In this document: in pieces, positions 28,308 through 38,139 of the stretch | Numbering within the stretch: position 1 is the first letter of the stretch | Layout of the letters: every line of letters begins with the position of its first letter | Assembly (NCBI RefSeq): GCF_016481275.1 | Contig: NZ_JAEMNW010000001.1 | Coordinates: forward strand, 1 to 64,000 | Origin: Antrihabitans auranticaus | Lineage (GTDB): Bacteria; Actinomycetota; Actinomycetes; Mycobacteriales; Mycobacteriaceae | DNA: 64,000 nucleotides | Direction: 5' to 3' | Notes under the pieces: model-generated | Databases searched by the model: none | Told to the model about the DNA's origin: nothing | What the model saw: only the letters and a program-made list of their open reading frames with translations | Program-made: the position numbers and the translations under genes

Positions 28308-29000
28308 ATGACGACGCACATCATCTTGGTTCCGGGATTCTGGCTCGGCGCGTGGGCATGGGACGGAATCGGCGAGGCACTTGCCGAACGGGGCAACCAG
28401 GTCACTCCCCTCACGCTGCCCGGCCTCGGCCCCGACGACGACCGAGCAACGACGACTCTCGAGCAACAGGCGCAGGCAATCGTTGCGGCCGCGGACAATT
28501 CGGTCCTTGTCGTGCACAGCGGCGGAGCGGCAGCGGGTTATCTCGCAACTGATATGGCGCCCAACTTGTTCACGCGGGTCATCTACATAGACGCGGGACC
28601 CCTCGCACACGGCCAGGCCGTCAACCCCGCCCTCGATCCGGAGGCGACCGAATGGCCGCTGCCGGCGTGGGCCGAATTCGAGGCCGAGGGCAGCAGTCTC
28701 GAGGGACTCGATCACGACACTCTCGTTCGTTTCCGTGAACGCGCAGTGCCGGAACCCGCACTGGTCGCGCGCACGCCGCTGACACTGCAGAATCCGGATC
28801 GCCGCAAGATTCCGACGACGATCGTGTGCACAAGCTTTCCGAGCGCGATCGTCAAACAAATGCGCGACGCCGGGCACCCGATCGGACTAGAACTGCTCGA
28901 GATCGAGGCCGACTACATCGACCTTCCGACGAGCCACTGGCCGATGTGGTCGAAGCCGGCGGAACTGACGAGCATCATCGACGAGGTCGCGAATCGTTAG
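28308..29000 (+). CDS. alpha/beta hydrolase (small esterase type)
   Basis: 230-residue cytoplasmic hydrolase: oxyanion region ILVPGFWLGAWAWDG, a variant nucleophile elbow VVHSGGAAAG and a C-terminal histidine in LPTSHWPMW. It resembles small carboxylesterases or methyl-ester hydrolases. Start is the ATG at 28308; an ATG 12 bp upstream is possible. Divergent from, and probably regulated by, the WYL protein. The 3' end overlaps the convergent secreted lipase by 4 bp. Confidence 0.85.
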   Translation: MTTHIILVPGFWLGAWAWDGIGEALAERGNQVTPLTLPGLGPDDDRATTTLEQQAQAIVAAADNSVLVVHSGGAAAGYLATDMAPNLFTRVIYIDAGPLAHGQAVNPALDPEATEWPLPAWAEFEAEGSSLEGLDHDTLVRFRERAVPEPALVARTPLTLQNPDRRKIPTTIVCTSFPSAIVKQMRDAGHPIGLELLEIEADYIDLPTSHWPMWSKPAELTSIIDEVANR

Positions 29001-30139
29001 GCGAACAGTCGCTCGACGAACGGCACCGTGTCTGTGAGCGACGCCAACATCGCGGCATCATGGTCGCCGGGATATACGCGGAATGTCAGAGGCTGGTTGT
29101 TGGCGGTCATGCGCGCCGCCAACGCCAGCGTCGTCGGCGGTGGTACATCGACGTCGGTGAGACCTTGGCCGACAAAGAACGGCCGGTCGTAACCGGACTC
29201 GGGAATTCCCATGTAGCTCTCCAGGATTGGGCCGATTCCCGGAATCGAGGCAAGCGGCCGGGTGAACAACGATCCGACCGGAACTCCACCGACAGCTGCC
29301 GAGAAGGCGTCGTAACACGAGTCGTCGGCCAGATCGACGAGCGCCTTTCCGTGCGGCGTAAGGATCGAATCGATGTTCAGTTCCGGATACGTCGCGCGCA
29401 GGCCGGAAAGGATGAACAGGAGGTAGGTGTTCAGACTCGAGCCCACGCTGACCGGGGGAACGCCTGGACCGACGGTCGCGACGATGTTCTCGATATACGC
29501 GGGGACTCCGGTTGCGACCGCTCCGCGATAGTCCAACTCGGGACCGCCGAAGGACGTGGCATTGCGGGCGACTGCCATCGCCGCACCGGCGCCCTGTGAT
29601 TGCCCGATGACAACCCACTTCTTCGACAGCGCGGGAAAGGTACTCGTACTCGCCTTCACCATGTCGACGACGCTGTGCGCCTCGACCACGCCGTTCAGAT
29701 AGTGAGTCGGCCCCGAGGTTCCCAGCCCGACGTAATCCGAGGCGACAATCGCGTAGCCTTTTGCCAACCACGTTGCGAGATAAGGATAGTCACGCTCGGG
29801 CAGCGACGGACCGCGCACGCTGTAGGCGCACTGGTCGCCCAACCCGACCGTTCCGTGGGCCCACGCGACGACGGGCCAGCCTCCGGGTGGCGGTGTTCCT
29901 CCCGGTAGGTACACCGCGCCACTGCTCAGCGCCCGACCGCTCGGCCCGCTACTCCAATACGTCAGCCGTTTCGCGTCCGCCGATCCTGGCACCCAGATGC
30001 CTTGCGGGAGTTCCGCAACGCCGACGACGGCGCCCGGCGAGGTGTCGTCGGCGGAACCGACTGCAGGAAAGAGGACTACACACACAGCGGCCAGGCCGAC
30101 GAGCAATACGACGCGGACCCGTCGCCCTAGCCCCCGCAC
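28997..30139 (-). CDS. secreted lipase-like alpha/beta hydrolase
   Basis: 380-residue exported enzyme of the secretory lipase (LIP) type. The signal peptide is VVLLVGLAAVCVVLFPAVGSA. The nucleophile elbow is VIGQSQGAGAA, acid and base candidates are GLTDVDVPP and YPGDHDAAM. Three cysteines are present in the precursor. The GTG start lies one base after the uvrA stop, so it may be translated by coupling from uvrA; the pairing with a DNA repair gene is odd and probably only positional. Substrate unknown, probably short-chain esters or lipids outside the cell. Confidence 0.85.
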   Translation of the reverse strand: MRGLGRRVRVVLLVGLAAVCVVLFPAVGSADDTSPGAVVGVAELPQGIWVPGSADAKRLTYWSSGPSGRALSSGAVYLPGGTPPPGGWPVVAWAHGTVGLGDQCAYSVRGPSLPERDYPYLATWLAKGYAIVASDYVGLGTSGPTHYLNGVVEAHSVVDMVKASTSTFPALSKKWVVIGQSQGAGAAMAVARNATSFGGPELDYRGAVATGVPAYIENIVATVGPGVPPVSVGSSLNTYLLFILSGLRATYPELNIDSILTPHGKALVDLADDSCYDAFSAAVGGVPVGSLFTRPLASIPGIGPILESYMGIPESGYDRPFFVGQGLTDVDVPPPTTLALAARMTANNQPLTFRVYPGDHDAAMLASLTDTVPFVERLFA

Positions 30140-30140
30140 C

Positions 30141-33065
30141 TCAGGCGCTCGAACTCACGGTCGCTGCCCGCTTCCGTGGCGCACGCTTGCGTGCAACGGG
30201 TTTGGCCGGCTTACGGTTGAGAACGTCCTTGAGGAACTGCCCTGTGTAGCTCGATTCGACGCCGGCGACCTCTTCCGGCGTGCCCTGCGCAACGACCACG
30301 CCACCGCCGGACCCGCCTTCGGGCCCCATGTCGATCACCCAGTCCGACGTCTTGATGACGTCCAGGTTGTGCTCGATGACGATGACGGTGTTGCCCTTGT
30401 CGACAAGTCCGTTCACGACGAGAAGCAGCTTTCGAATGTCTTCGAAGTGCAGACCTGTCGTGGGCTCGTCCAGGATGTACGCCGTCCGGCCGGTCGACCG
30501 CTTCTGCAGCTCAGCGGCAAGCTTGACACGTTGCGCCTCACCGCCGGAGAGGGTCGGCGCCGGTTGGCCCAGCCGTACGTATCCGAGCCCGACATCGACG
30601 AGCGTCTGCAGATATCGGTGGATCGAGGTGATCGGCTGGAAGAACTCGGCGGCTTCTTCGATCGGCATGTCCAGCACTTCGGCGATGGTCTTACCCTTGT
30701 AGTGCACCTCGAGAGTCTCGCGGTTGTACCGCGCGCCGTGGCACACCTCGCACGGAACGTAGACGTCGGGAAGAAAGTTCATCTCGATCTTCAACGTGCC
30801 GTCACCGGAGCAGGCCTCGCACCGGCCACCCTTCACGTTGAACGAGAAGCGGCCCGGCTGATAGCCGCGAACCTTCGCCTCTGTCGTTGCCGCGAACAGA
30901 GTCCGGATCTTGTCGAAAACGCCTGTGTAGGTCGCCGCGTTGGACCGCGGCGTACGACCGATCGGTGACTGATCGACTTGGACGAGCTTGTCCAGCTGAT
31001 CGAGGCCGTTGACCCGCGTGTGCCGACCGGGAACCTGGCGGGCACCGTTCAGTTTGTTCGCCATCACGGTCGCGAGAATGTCGTTGACGAGCGTCGACTT
31101 GCCCGAGCCACTGACACCGGTGACCGCGGTGAGGACGCCGAGCGGGAAGCTCACATCGATGTCACGCAGGTTGTGTTCCTTGGCGCCCACCACGCTGACC
31201 TGCCGCTTCCGGCTCGCCACTCGTCGGACCATCGGAATCGGGATCTCCATGCGACCCGAAAGGTACGCGCCGGTGATGGATTCGGGATCGGTGAGCAATT
31301 CCTGATACGGACCGCTGTGCACAACCCGACCGCCGTGCTCGCCCGCGAACGGACCGATATCGACGACCCAGTCGGACGCCCGAATCGTGTCTTCGTCGTG
31401 TTCGACCACGATCAGGGTGTTGCCCATATCGCGCAATCGGGTCAGCGTCTCGATGAGTCGGCGATTGTCGCGCTGGTGCAGCCCGATGGACGGTTCGTCG
31501 AGGACGTACAGAACGCCGACCAGGCCGGACCCGATCTGGGTTGCGAGACGAATCCGCTGGGCCTCACCACCGGACAGCGTTCCCGCCGCACGCGATAGCG
31601 ACAGATACTGCAATCCCACATCGAGCAGGAAGCCGAGCCGCGCCTGGACCTCCTTGAGGACCTGACCGGCGATTGCTTTCTCGCGTGGACCGAGGGTGAG
31701 GTTTCCGAGGAATTCCGAGCACTCCGAAATCGACAGTTCGCTCACGGCGGCGATCGACTTCTTGTCCTCGCCGGCCGCGATTGTGACCGCGAGAATCTCC
31801 GGCTTCAAACGCGCGCCGCCGCAGGCCGGGCACGGAACCTCGCGCATGTAGCCGTCGTAGCGCTCGCGCGCCTGCTCCGATTCGGTATTCTCCATCCTGC
31901 GCTGCAGGAAGGGCATCACGCCCTCGAACTCGGCGTAGTACGAGCGCACCCGTCCGTACCGGTTCTTGTACTTGACGTGCACTTGCTCGGTACTGCCCTC
32001 GAGGACCGCTTTGCGCGCCTTGACCGGCAGGTCCTGCCACGGCGTCTGCATCGAGAAGCCGAGATTGTTCGCCAGCCCCGACAGCAGCCGACCGAAGTAC
32101 TCCGAAGTCTGCCCCATCGACCAGGGGGCGATCGCACCGTCCTCGAGGCTCAGTTCGGGATCGGGAACGACGAGATCGGGGTCGACCTCTTTCCGAATGC
32201 CGAGACCCGTGCACTCCGAACATGCGCCGTAGGGCGAGTTGAACGAGAAGGAGCGCGGCTCGAGGTCGTCGATATCGAGCTGGTGATTGTTGGGGCACGC
32301 CAGGCGCTCGGAGAAGCGCCGCTCACGATCGTGCGCGTGCTCGTCGCGGTCGACGAATTCGAGGACCACGATCCCATCGGCAAGTCGCAATGCCGTCTCC
32401 ACCGAATCGGTGAGTCGCTGTTTCGAGCTCGCCTTGACGGTCAATCGATCGACGACGACCTCGATATCGTGCTTTTCCTGCTTCTTGAGCTTCGGCGGAT
32501 CGGTGAGCTGATGGACCACTCCGTCGACCCGCACGCGCGAATAGCCCTGGGTGTTGAGCTGGTCGAAGAGGTCGACGAACTCGCCCTTGCGTGTCCGGAC
32601 GACCGGCGCGAGTACCTGAAAGCGAATGCCGTCTTCCATCGCGAGCACCTGGTCGACGATCTGCTGCGGAGTCTGTTTGGCGATCTGCTCACCACACACG
32701 GGACAGTGCGCGGTGCCCGCTCGCGCATAGAGCAGGCGCAGGTAGTCGTACACCTCGGTAATCGTGCCGACGGTCGACCTGGGGTTGCGGTTCGTCGACT
32801 TCTGGTCGATCGACACCGCAGGTGACAGGCCCTCGATGAAGTCCACGTCCGGTTTGTCCATCTGACCGAGGAACTGCCGCGCGTACGCCGACAACGACTC
32901 GACATACCGCCGCTGGCCCTCGGCGAAGATCGTGTCGAAGGCGAGACTCGACTTGCCCGATCCCGAAAGACCCGTGAAAACGATCAGGGCATCGCGTGGC
33001 AGATCGATATCGATCCCCCGCAGGTTGTGCTCGCGTGCTCCTCGCACTATCAGGCGATCCGCCAC
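30141..33065 (-). CDS. uvrA: excinuclease ABC subunit A
   Basis: Damage-recognition ATPase of nucleotide excision repair. The roughly 974-residue protein has two ABC modules: Walker [10 protein letters not shown] and GVSGSGKST, signatures [11 protein letters not shown] and [11 protein letters not shown], Walker [10 protein letters not shown] and LDEPTTGLH. Zinc-binding pairs include CPVCG, CPACGG and CEACSGDG...CEVCHGARY. The C-terminal tail is strongly basic. I chose the GTG at 33065 because GGAGAGG lies 6 bp before it; an ATG six bases upstream abuts the ribosome-binding site. No LexA box was seen upstream. Confidence 0.98.
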   Translation of the reverse strand: MADRLIVRGAREHNLRGIDIDLPRDALIVFTGLSGSGKSSLAFDTIFAEGQRRYVESLSAYARQFLGQMDKPDVDFIEGLSPAVSIDQKSTNRNPRSTVGTITEVYDYLRLLYARAGTAHCPVCGEQIAKQTPQQIVDQVLAMEDGIRFQVLAPVVRTRKGEFVDLFDQLNTQGYSRVRVDGVVHQLTDPPKLKKQEKHDIEVVVDRLTVKASSKQRLTDSVETALRLADGIVVLEFVDRDEHAHDRERRFSERLACPNNHQLDIDDLEPRSFSFNSPYGACSECTGLGIRKEVDPDLVVPDPELSLEDGAIAPWSMGQTSEYFGRLLSGLANNLGFSMQTPWQDLPVKARKAVLEGSTEQVHVKYKNRYGRVRSYYAEFEGVMPFLQRRMENTESEQARERYDGYMREVPCPACGGARLKPEILAVTIAAGEDKKSIAAVSELSISECSEFLGNLTLGPREKAIAGQVLKEVQARLGFLLDVGLQYLSLSRAAGTLSGGEAQRIRLATQIGSGLVGVLYVLDEPSIGLHQRDNRRLIETLTRLRDMGNTLIVVEHDEDTIRASDWVVDIGPFAGEHGGRVVHSGPYQELLTDPESITGAYLSGRMEIPIPMVRRVASRKRQVSVVGAKEHNLRDIDVSFPLGVLTAVTGVSGSGKSTLVNDILATVMANKLNGARQVPGRHTRVNGLDQLDKLVQVDQSPIGRTPRSNAATYTGVFDKIRTLFAATTEAKVRGYQPGRFSFNVKGGRCEACSGDGTLKIEMNFLPDVYVPCEVCHGARYNRETLEVHYKGKTIAEVLDMPIEEAAEFFQPITSIHRYLQTLVDVGLGYVRLGQPAPTLSGGEAQRVKLAAELQKRSTGRTAYILDEPTTGLHFEDIRKLLLVVNGLVDKGNTVIVIEHNLDVIKTSDWVIDMGPEGGSGGGVVVAQGTPEEVAGVESSYTGQFLKDVLNRKPAKPVARKRAPRKRAATVSSSA

Positions 33066-33210
33066 AAGCATCCTCTCCGGTCAATTCACAGCTGTTACGT
33101 ACGTGGTCGAGAGCCGGGATACCCGGCCGCCACACATGCTATGTCGCACCACCGACACGTTTCTTGGACGAATGTGCGATGCGCTCTCGCTCGACGGTAG
33201 CGTGCGGGGT

Positions 33211-33897
33211 GTGGACCAGCACATCGCGATAGACAGCACCTACTCCGGCAACGTCTCCCCTGGTTCAGCGCCGCAGCGCCGCACTGTCCCAGGCGCGACC
33301 ATCGTCAAGATGTCGGTCGGTCCCATGGACAACAACGCCTACGTGGTCCAGTGTTCCTCGACCGGCACCACGCTGCTGATCGACGCCGCCAACGAAGCCG
33401 ACCGGTTGATCCAACTCGTCGACACCGTTGCGCCGACAGGCCTCGAGTTGATCGTCACAACCCACCAGCATTTCGATCACTGGCAGGCACTGAAGAAGGT
33501 CGCGGCCCACAACAGTGTCACGACGGCGGCGCATCCGCTGGATGCCGGACCACTGCCGGTAGTACCCGACACCGAGCTGAACGACGGCGACACCGTCCGC
33601 GTCGGCGATCTCACGCTCGAAGTCATCCATCTGCGCGGACATACGCCCGGCTCGGTTGCGCTTGCGCTGACCGATGGCGACGGCATCGTCCACCTCTTCA
33701 CGGGCGACTCTTTGTTCCCGGGTGGTCTCGGCCGCACGACCTCTCCGACGGATTTCTCGTCGCTGTATGCGGACGTGACGACGAAGATCTTCGACCGGTT
33801 CGCGGACTCGACCGTCGTCTACCCCGGTCACGGTGCCGACACCACACTCGGCACCGAGCGGCCCCACCTCGACGAATGGCGCGAACGCGGCTGGTGA
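33211..33897 (+). CDS. metallo-beta-lactamase fold hydrolase (glyoxalase II-like)
   Basis: 228-residue hydrolase with the metal-binding motif THQHFDHW, followed by further ligands in RGHTPGS, FTGDSLFPGG and VYPGHG. This is the glyoxalase II subgroup, homologue of Rv1637c beside uvrA as in mycobacteria. Thiol-ester hydrolysis is likely; the natural substrate is not known. The GTG at 33211 is preferred, with a -10-like TAGCGT exactly 7 bp upstream, indicating a leaderless mRNA; the open frame further upstream is antisense to uvrA. Confidence 0.87.
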   Translation: MDQHIAIDSTYSGNVSPGSAPQRRTVPGATIVKMSVGPMDNNAYVVQCSSTGTTLLIDAANEADRLIQLVDTVAPTGLELIVTTHQHFDHWQALKKVAAHNSVTTAAHPLDAGPLPVVPDTELNDGDTVRVGDLTLEVIHLRGHTPGSVALALTDGDGIVHLFTGDSLFPGGLGRTTSPTDFSSLYADVTTKIFDRFADSTVVYPGHGADTTLGTERPHLDEWRERGW

Positions 33898-33905
33898 CCG
33901 ACCGC

Positions 33906-34397
33906 CTACAACCGGTGCAGCTCGACCTCACCCACTAGGCCGTCCTCGACAACAGCGGTCATGTACGTGTGGTGCGGCTGGCGCCGGCGATCGGTGGGCG
34001 AGCCCGGATTGAGCAATCGCAGACCGGTCTCGGTTGTCGTGTCCCAGGGAATGTGACTGTGCCCGAAGACGAGCACGTCGGTGTCCGGGTATGCCGCCGA
34101 CATCCGCTTTTCCCGTCCGGTGGCGGGTCCCGTCTCGTGCACGACGGTGAGGCGAACGCCCGCCAAATTCACCGATGCGATCTCGGGGAGACGCGCGCGC
34201 AAGGCGGGTCCGTCGTTGTTGCCCCAGCATGCAACAAGCCGCGCGGCTTTGGTTTCCAGTCGGTCCAGGAGGTCGACGTCGACCCAGTCGCCGGCATGGA
34301 CGACCACGTCCGCTCGGTCGACAGCTGCCCAGAGTTGTTCCGGCAGTTCACGAGCACGCTTCGGAAGGTGCGTATCGGACATCAGCAGCAAGTGCAC
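33906..34397 (-). CDS. YfcE/MJ0936-type metallophosphoesterase
   Basis: About 163 residues of the calcineurin-like phosphoesterase fold. Metal-binding motifs are all present: [29 protein letters not shown] and GHSHIPWD. The family hydrolyses phosphodiesters or phosphomonoesters in vitro with few known physiological substrates. The start is uncertain: GTG at 34397 is used, GTG at 34421 or ATG at 34382 are alternatives. Divergent from the beta-lactamase gene with under 50 bp between. Confidence 0.85.
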   Translation of the reverse strand: MHLLLMSDTHLPKRARELPEQLWAAVDRADVVVHAGDWVDVDLLDRLETKAARLVACWGNNDGPALRARLPEIASVNLAGVRLTVVHETGPATGREKRMSAAYPDTDVLVFGHSHIPWDTTTETGLRLLNPGSPTDRRRQPHHTYMTAVVEDGLVGEVELHRL

Positions 34398-34444
34398 TAC
34401 ACCAGTGTCCAACGGCCGCACCCCGACATGTCAGGGTGGTGGGC

Positions 34445-35332
34445 ATGGCCAAGAAAACACGAACCCTGGTGTCTGCGTTGCTTGCCCTTCCGTTGCTTGC
34501 GGCGTGCAACTCGGACCAGAGCACAGACCCTTCCACTCCGGAAGTCGACCCGGCCGTCGAACTGCAGCAATTGGAGGCGCAGTACGGCGCGAGACTGGGA
34601 GTGTTCGCACTGGACACGACGACCGAAAATTCTGTGGCGCACCGGCAAGACGAACGGTTCGCGATGGCGTCGACGTTCAAGGGCCTGGCCTGCGGCGCGT
34701 TGCTGAGCGAACACCCGCTGTCAACGGGCTACTTCGATCAGGTCGTGCACTACACGCGAGACGAATTGGTCGAGTATTCGCCGGTCACCGAAACGCGGGT
34801 GGATACCGGCATGACGGCTGCCGAACTGTGCGACGCGGCCATCACCGTCAGTGACAACACAGCGGGCAATCAGATCCTGAAACTGCTCGGCGGACCCGAA
34901 GCGCTCACCGCCTATCTGCGTTCGATAGGCGACTCCGTCAGCCGACTCGACCGGTGGGAGCCGGACCTGAACGCCGCAACGCCCGGCGACGAACGCGACA
35001 CGACGACTCCGGCTGCACTTGCGGCCGACTACCGCGCGTTGGTCGTCGGCGAGGCGCTCGCCGAACCTGAACAACAGCAGCTGAAAGCGTGGCTACTCGC
35101 GAACACGACTGGTGCCGAACGCATCCGGGCCGGTATTCCTGCGAGTTGGACAGTCGCGGACAAGACAGGAAGTCCGCGGTACGGCGGAGCAAACGACGTC
35201 GGAATCGTCTGGACAGACACCGGCGAGCCGATCGTCATCTCGATCCTCAGTACGAAACCGGCGGAGGACGCAAAGGCCGACAACGGACTTGTTGCCGATG
35301 CGACGCAGATCGTGGTCGAGGCTCTGCGATAA
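34445..35332 (+). CDS. class A beta-lactamase, lipoprotein
   Basis: 295-residue serine beta-lactamase with all catalytic elements: S76-T-F-K79 (Ser70/Lys73), S136-D-N138, the omega-loop E172-P-D-L-N176 (Glu166 motif) and K240-T-G. It should hydrolyse penicillin-type antibiotics. The signal peptide ends in a lipobox (LAAC, Cys21), so the enzyme is predicted to be anchored to the outer face of the membrane. Start is the ATG at 34445. No regulator of the BlaI/BlaR type is adjacent. Comparable chromosomal enzymes exist in mycobacteria and Rhodococcus. Confidence 0.93.
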   Translation: MAKKTRTLVSALLALPLLAACNSDQSTDPSTPEVDPAVELQQLEAQYGARLGVFALDTTTENSVAHRQDERFAMASTFKGLACGALLSEHPLSTGYFDQVVHYTRDELVEYSPVTETRVDTGMTAAELCDAAITVSDNTAGNQILKLLGGPEALTAYLRSIGDSVSRLDRWEPDLNAATPGDERDTTTPAALAADYRALVVGEALAEPEQQQLKAWLLANTTGAERIRAGIPASWTVADKTGSPRYGGANDVGIVWTDTGEPIVISILSTKPAEDAKADNGLVADATQIVVEALR

Positions 35333-35475
35333 GTGGCTCACCGAGGCGATCCGGTTCCGTAGCCTGGAGATCGCAGCGGCAGCCTGCGGGGAAAGCGGGG
35401 GTTGACATCGACACGACGTCGTCGCGCAAGACCAGCTCGGTAGCTGTTCGCATCGGCGGCACGGCGTGGGCGGCG

Positions 35476-36075
35476 ATGCCGCTCTACTTCCTCGCGGAGG
35501 TCGTTGTCGCGATGGCGTGGCCGATCCAGTACGACGTCACGTCCAACTCGATCAGCAACCTCGGCGACACGACCTGCGACATCGGCGGCCGTACCGGCTC
35601 GGGTGCAATCTGTTCGCCGCTGCACCTCGTCATGAACCTGACCTTCATCACCACCGGCGTCCTCGTCGCGGTGGGCGCGATCGGTCTTCGCGAGCTCGTC
35701 CCAGCCGGTGTGCACCGCACTACAGCGGTGTTCCTACTGGTCGTCGGCGGCATCAGTTGCGCCCTCGTCGGCTTGGTACCGGTCAACGTCGATCCGGCTC
35801 TGCATTGGATCGTCGCCGCGCCTACCTTCCTCGCCCGCAACGTTGCGATGGGTGTGGTTGCCTGGCCGCTCATTCGACGGTGGCGTTGTTTCGGCGCGTG
35901 GACCGTCGTGTGCGCTACGGCCGGAACGGTCGGAATCTTCAGCTCACTGCTGCACACCGCGCCCTTCGGAATCGCCGAGCGTTTGGCGCTGTATCCGTTC
36001 ACGATCTGGGCAATCACCGCCGGGGTCGCGGCGATCGTCCTAGCCCCGCGCCCAGCTAGCGAAACTTCGAAATGA
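35476..36075 (+). CDS. DUF998 integral membrane protein
   Basis: About 200 residues with five to six membrane helices and the DUF998 hallmark ISNLGDTTC followed by SPLHLVMNLTFITTG. Function unknown. The only ATG that fits is at 35476, which shortens the first helix. The frame continues upstream (residues IGGTAWAAMPLYFLAEVV) without ATG, GTG or TTG until inside the beta-lactamase gene, so an unusual start or translation from within the neighbouring gene is possible. The 3' end overlaps the convergent oxidoreductase gene by 20 bp. Confidence 0.75.
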   Translation: MPLYFLAEVVVAMAWPIQYDVTSNSISNLGDTTCDIGGRTGSGAICSPLHLVMNLTFITTGVLVAVGAIGLRELVPAGVHRTTAVFLLVVGGISCALVGLVPVNVDPALHWIVAAPTFLARNVAMGVVAWPLIRRWRCFGAWTVVCATAGTVGIFSSLLHTAPFGIAERLALYPFTIWAITAGVAAIVLAPRPASETSK

Positions 36076-36928
36076 CGCTGTCTGCGTAGCGTTCGAGGTG
36101 TGCGATCTTTTTCGCGAGCGGTTCGGTGTCCGGTCCTTCGATGTACGGCACGCGGAAGCCGACGATCACGTCGGTGACGCCTTTGTCCTCCAGTCGTTTG
36201 ATCCCGTCGACGGTGTACGCGTCGACCGAGATCACGTGAATCTCCAACGGCCGCGGCGCATCCCGCTCCGCTTGCAATTCCTTGATTCGCGCGAGAAGTG
36301 CGTCCAGCTCGGGACCGGCACCACCCGCGTGCATCCAACCGTCACCCAGTCGAACAGTCCTGCGCAGCGCAGGATCACTGTGCCCGCCGATGAGGATAGG
36401 AACCGGCTGGGTCGGCGTGGGTGTCAGCGCAATGCTCGGAATGTCGTAGAACTCGCCGTGAAATTCGAAGAATCCGCCCGCACACAGGCCACGGACGATC
36501 TCGATGCACTCGTCCATGCGCTTCCCACGGCGCTCGAACGGGACACCCATGATCTCGAAATCCTCGGGCCAGGGACTGATACCGACGCCGAGCGAGAAGC
36601 GGTTGTTGCTCAGGTACGCAAGCGAACTCGTCTGTTTGGCGACCAGCACCGGTGGGCGAATCGGCAGCTTCAACACGAACGGGGTAAAGCGCAACGTCGT
36701 CGTCGACGCGGCGAGAGCAGCTGACAGGACGAAGGTCTCGATGAACTCTTTGTCCTGTAGAAACTCTCTGCTGCCGTCCGGCGTGTAGGGGTACGTCGAG
36801 TCCGATACCTCGGGATACGCCACGCTGTCGGCGACACACATGCTCGTGTACCCGGCGGCTTCCGCAGCCTGGGCGAGGGGAATGTAATACGCGGCGTCGG
36901 TCATTGCCTCGGCATACGTGAAACGCAT
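36056..36928 (-). CDS. luciferase-like (LLM) F420-dependent oxidoreductase
   Basis: 290-residue TIM-barrel protein of the bacterial luciferase-like family, F420-binding branch. Visible features: N-terminal MRFTYAEAMTDAAYYIPLA, LVAKQTSSLAYLSNNRFSLG, VGISPWPEDFEIMGVPF and PILIGGHSDPALRRTVRLGDG. A GAGAGG ribosome-binding site lies 7 bp before the ATG. Such enzymes use reduced F420 or flavin to reduce or oxidise varied substrates; the specific reaction cannot be inferred. Its neighbour upstream is a ROK kinase. Confidence 0.88.
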   Translation of the reverse strand: MRFTYAEAMTDAAYYIPLAQAAEAAGYTSMCVADSVAYPEVSDSTYPYTPDGSREFLQDKEFIETFVLSAALAASTTTLRFTPFVLKLPIRPPVLVAKQTSSLAYLSNNRFSLGVGISPWPEDFEIMGVPFERRGKRMDECIEIVRGLCAGGFFEFHGEFYDIPSIALTPTPTQPVPILIGGHSDPALRRTVRLGDGWMHAGGAGPELDALLARIKELQAERDAPRPLEIHVISVDAYTVDGIKRLEDKGVTDVIVGFRVPYIEGPDTEPLAKKIAHLERYADSVISKFR

Positions 36929-36967
36929 GGTTCGGCCTCTCGTTCGGAAGTTCGGGTCAGCGCGACA

Positions 36968-37990
36968 TCACGGCAGGGCAACCGTCGTCAGAGCCGCCAG
37001 TGCCGCACCACGCGCACCTGCCATGTCGAGGTCGGGAACGGTCGCGATCACAGAGACCTCGGCCTGTTCCGCGCGCAGTAGCGTGTGCTCACGGACGGTC
37101 CCGAGGAACCACTCACGGAACTCGGGGGCAGTCTCGACGACACCGCCGCCGATGAAATACGCCGTCGGATCGGTGAAGTTGGATGCGATCGTGAACAATC
37201 GGCCGATCGCCATCGCCTGCTGCTCGAAGATTTTCCGTGCCATCGGATCGCCGTCCTCAGCGAGACCGCGGACCTTCTTCGCGGCTTCTTTCGGTGGCGT
37301 CACACCGTGCAGCGGATGATCTGGATACTGGGTCAGCCAGTACGGCAATAGGTTGTTCTGGATTCCAGTCAGCGACGCGACGCTTTCGGCGTCCGCTGCG
37401 AAACCACAATTGCACCGCGGGGTCGGCTGTCCGTCGTCGAGCAGTCCGTCCATCGGGATGTACACGTGGCCGAGTTCTCCCGCCATTCCCGACCGTCCGG
37501 AGACCACTCGGCCTGCCTCGACCAGCCCGCCGCCCAGACCCGTTCCGATGATCGCGGAGACCGACGAATAGTTTGCAGAGTCGTTGCCGAAGTGCACATA
37601 GTGGGCATACAGCGCGGCCGCGTTCGCGTCGTTGTTGTAGACGACCGGCAATCGCAGTCTTTTCTCCAGCGCACTCCGAATGTCGAATCCGAACCATTCG
37701 GGCGCCGAGAAGTTCGTCGCACCCTTGGATGAGATGACCCCGACAGCGCTAGCCGGTCCGGGAGTATCCAGGCCGACTGCGCGGATCGCCGAAAAGTCCA
37801 CGCCCGTCAGCTCGAGCACTCCGTAGAAACTCTCGGCGAGCGCTTCGACTGCTGCGGTCGGCCCATCGAGAACCACACTCGGCGTCTCGATCATCTTGTC
37901 GACCAGAAAGTTGCCGTCGGGGTCGAGAACGGTTGCGTTGTTCTTGGTCCCACCGTTGTCGACACCGACAACGAACCACGGCTGCGTCAT
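36968..37990 (-). CDS. ROK family sugar kinase-like protein
   Basis: 340 residues of the ROK family with the ATP phosphate motif VGVDNGGTKNNATVL and the sugar site VYNNDANAAALYAHY, GTGLGGGLV and AGELGHVYI. The family's zinc motif CxCGxxGCxE is altered to CNCGFAADAE: the last cysteine and its glycine are missing, so metal binding is doubtful. No helix-turn-helix is present, so it is a kinase rather than a regulator. ATG at 37990 follows GGAGAGGGG. Sugar specificity unknown. Confidence 0.87.
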   Translation of the reverse strand: MTQPWFVVGVDNGGTKNNATVLDPDGNFLVDKMIETPSVVLDGPTAAVEALAESFYGVLELTGVDFSAIRAVGLDTPGPASAVGVISSKGATNFSAPEWFGFDIRSALEKRLRLPVVYNNDANAAALYAHYVHFGNDSANYSSVSAIIGTGLGGGLVEAGRVVSGRSGMAGELGHVYIPMDGLLDDGQPTPRCNCGFAADAESVASLTGIQNNLLPYWLTQYPDHPLHGVTPPKEAAKKVRGLAEDGDPMARKIFEQQAMAIGRLFTIASNFTDPTAYFIGGGVVETAPEFREWFLGTVREHTLLRAEQAEVSVIATVPDLDMAGARGAALAALTTVALP

Positions 37991-38139
37991 CTGATCCCCT
38001 CTCCGAGCGCTCGGTAACCAGAAATTACATCGGGCGAGCAGTCGAGCGTCGGCGTTCGGCGACAATCCGGAAAAGGTGTGCGACACAGGACACTCGCGCG
38101 ACACGTTTCGGTCGCGCTCTGTTCGGGAACACCACCGAC

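Noticed and set aside
33066-33210. LexA box before uvrA
   Set aside because: No sequence near TCGAAC-N4-GTTCGA in the gap. The same holds for the gap before uvrB (49000-49077).
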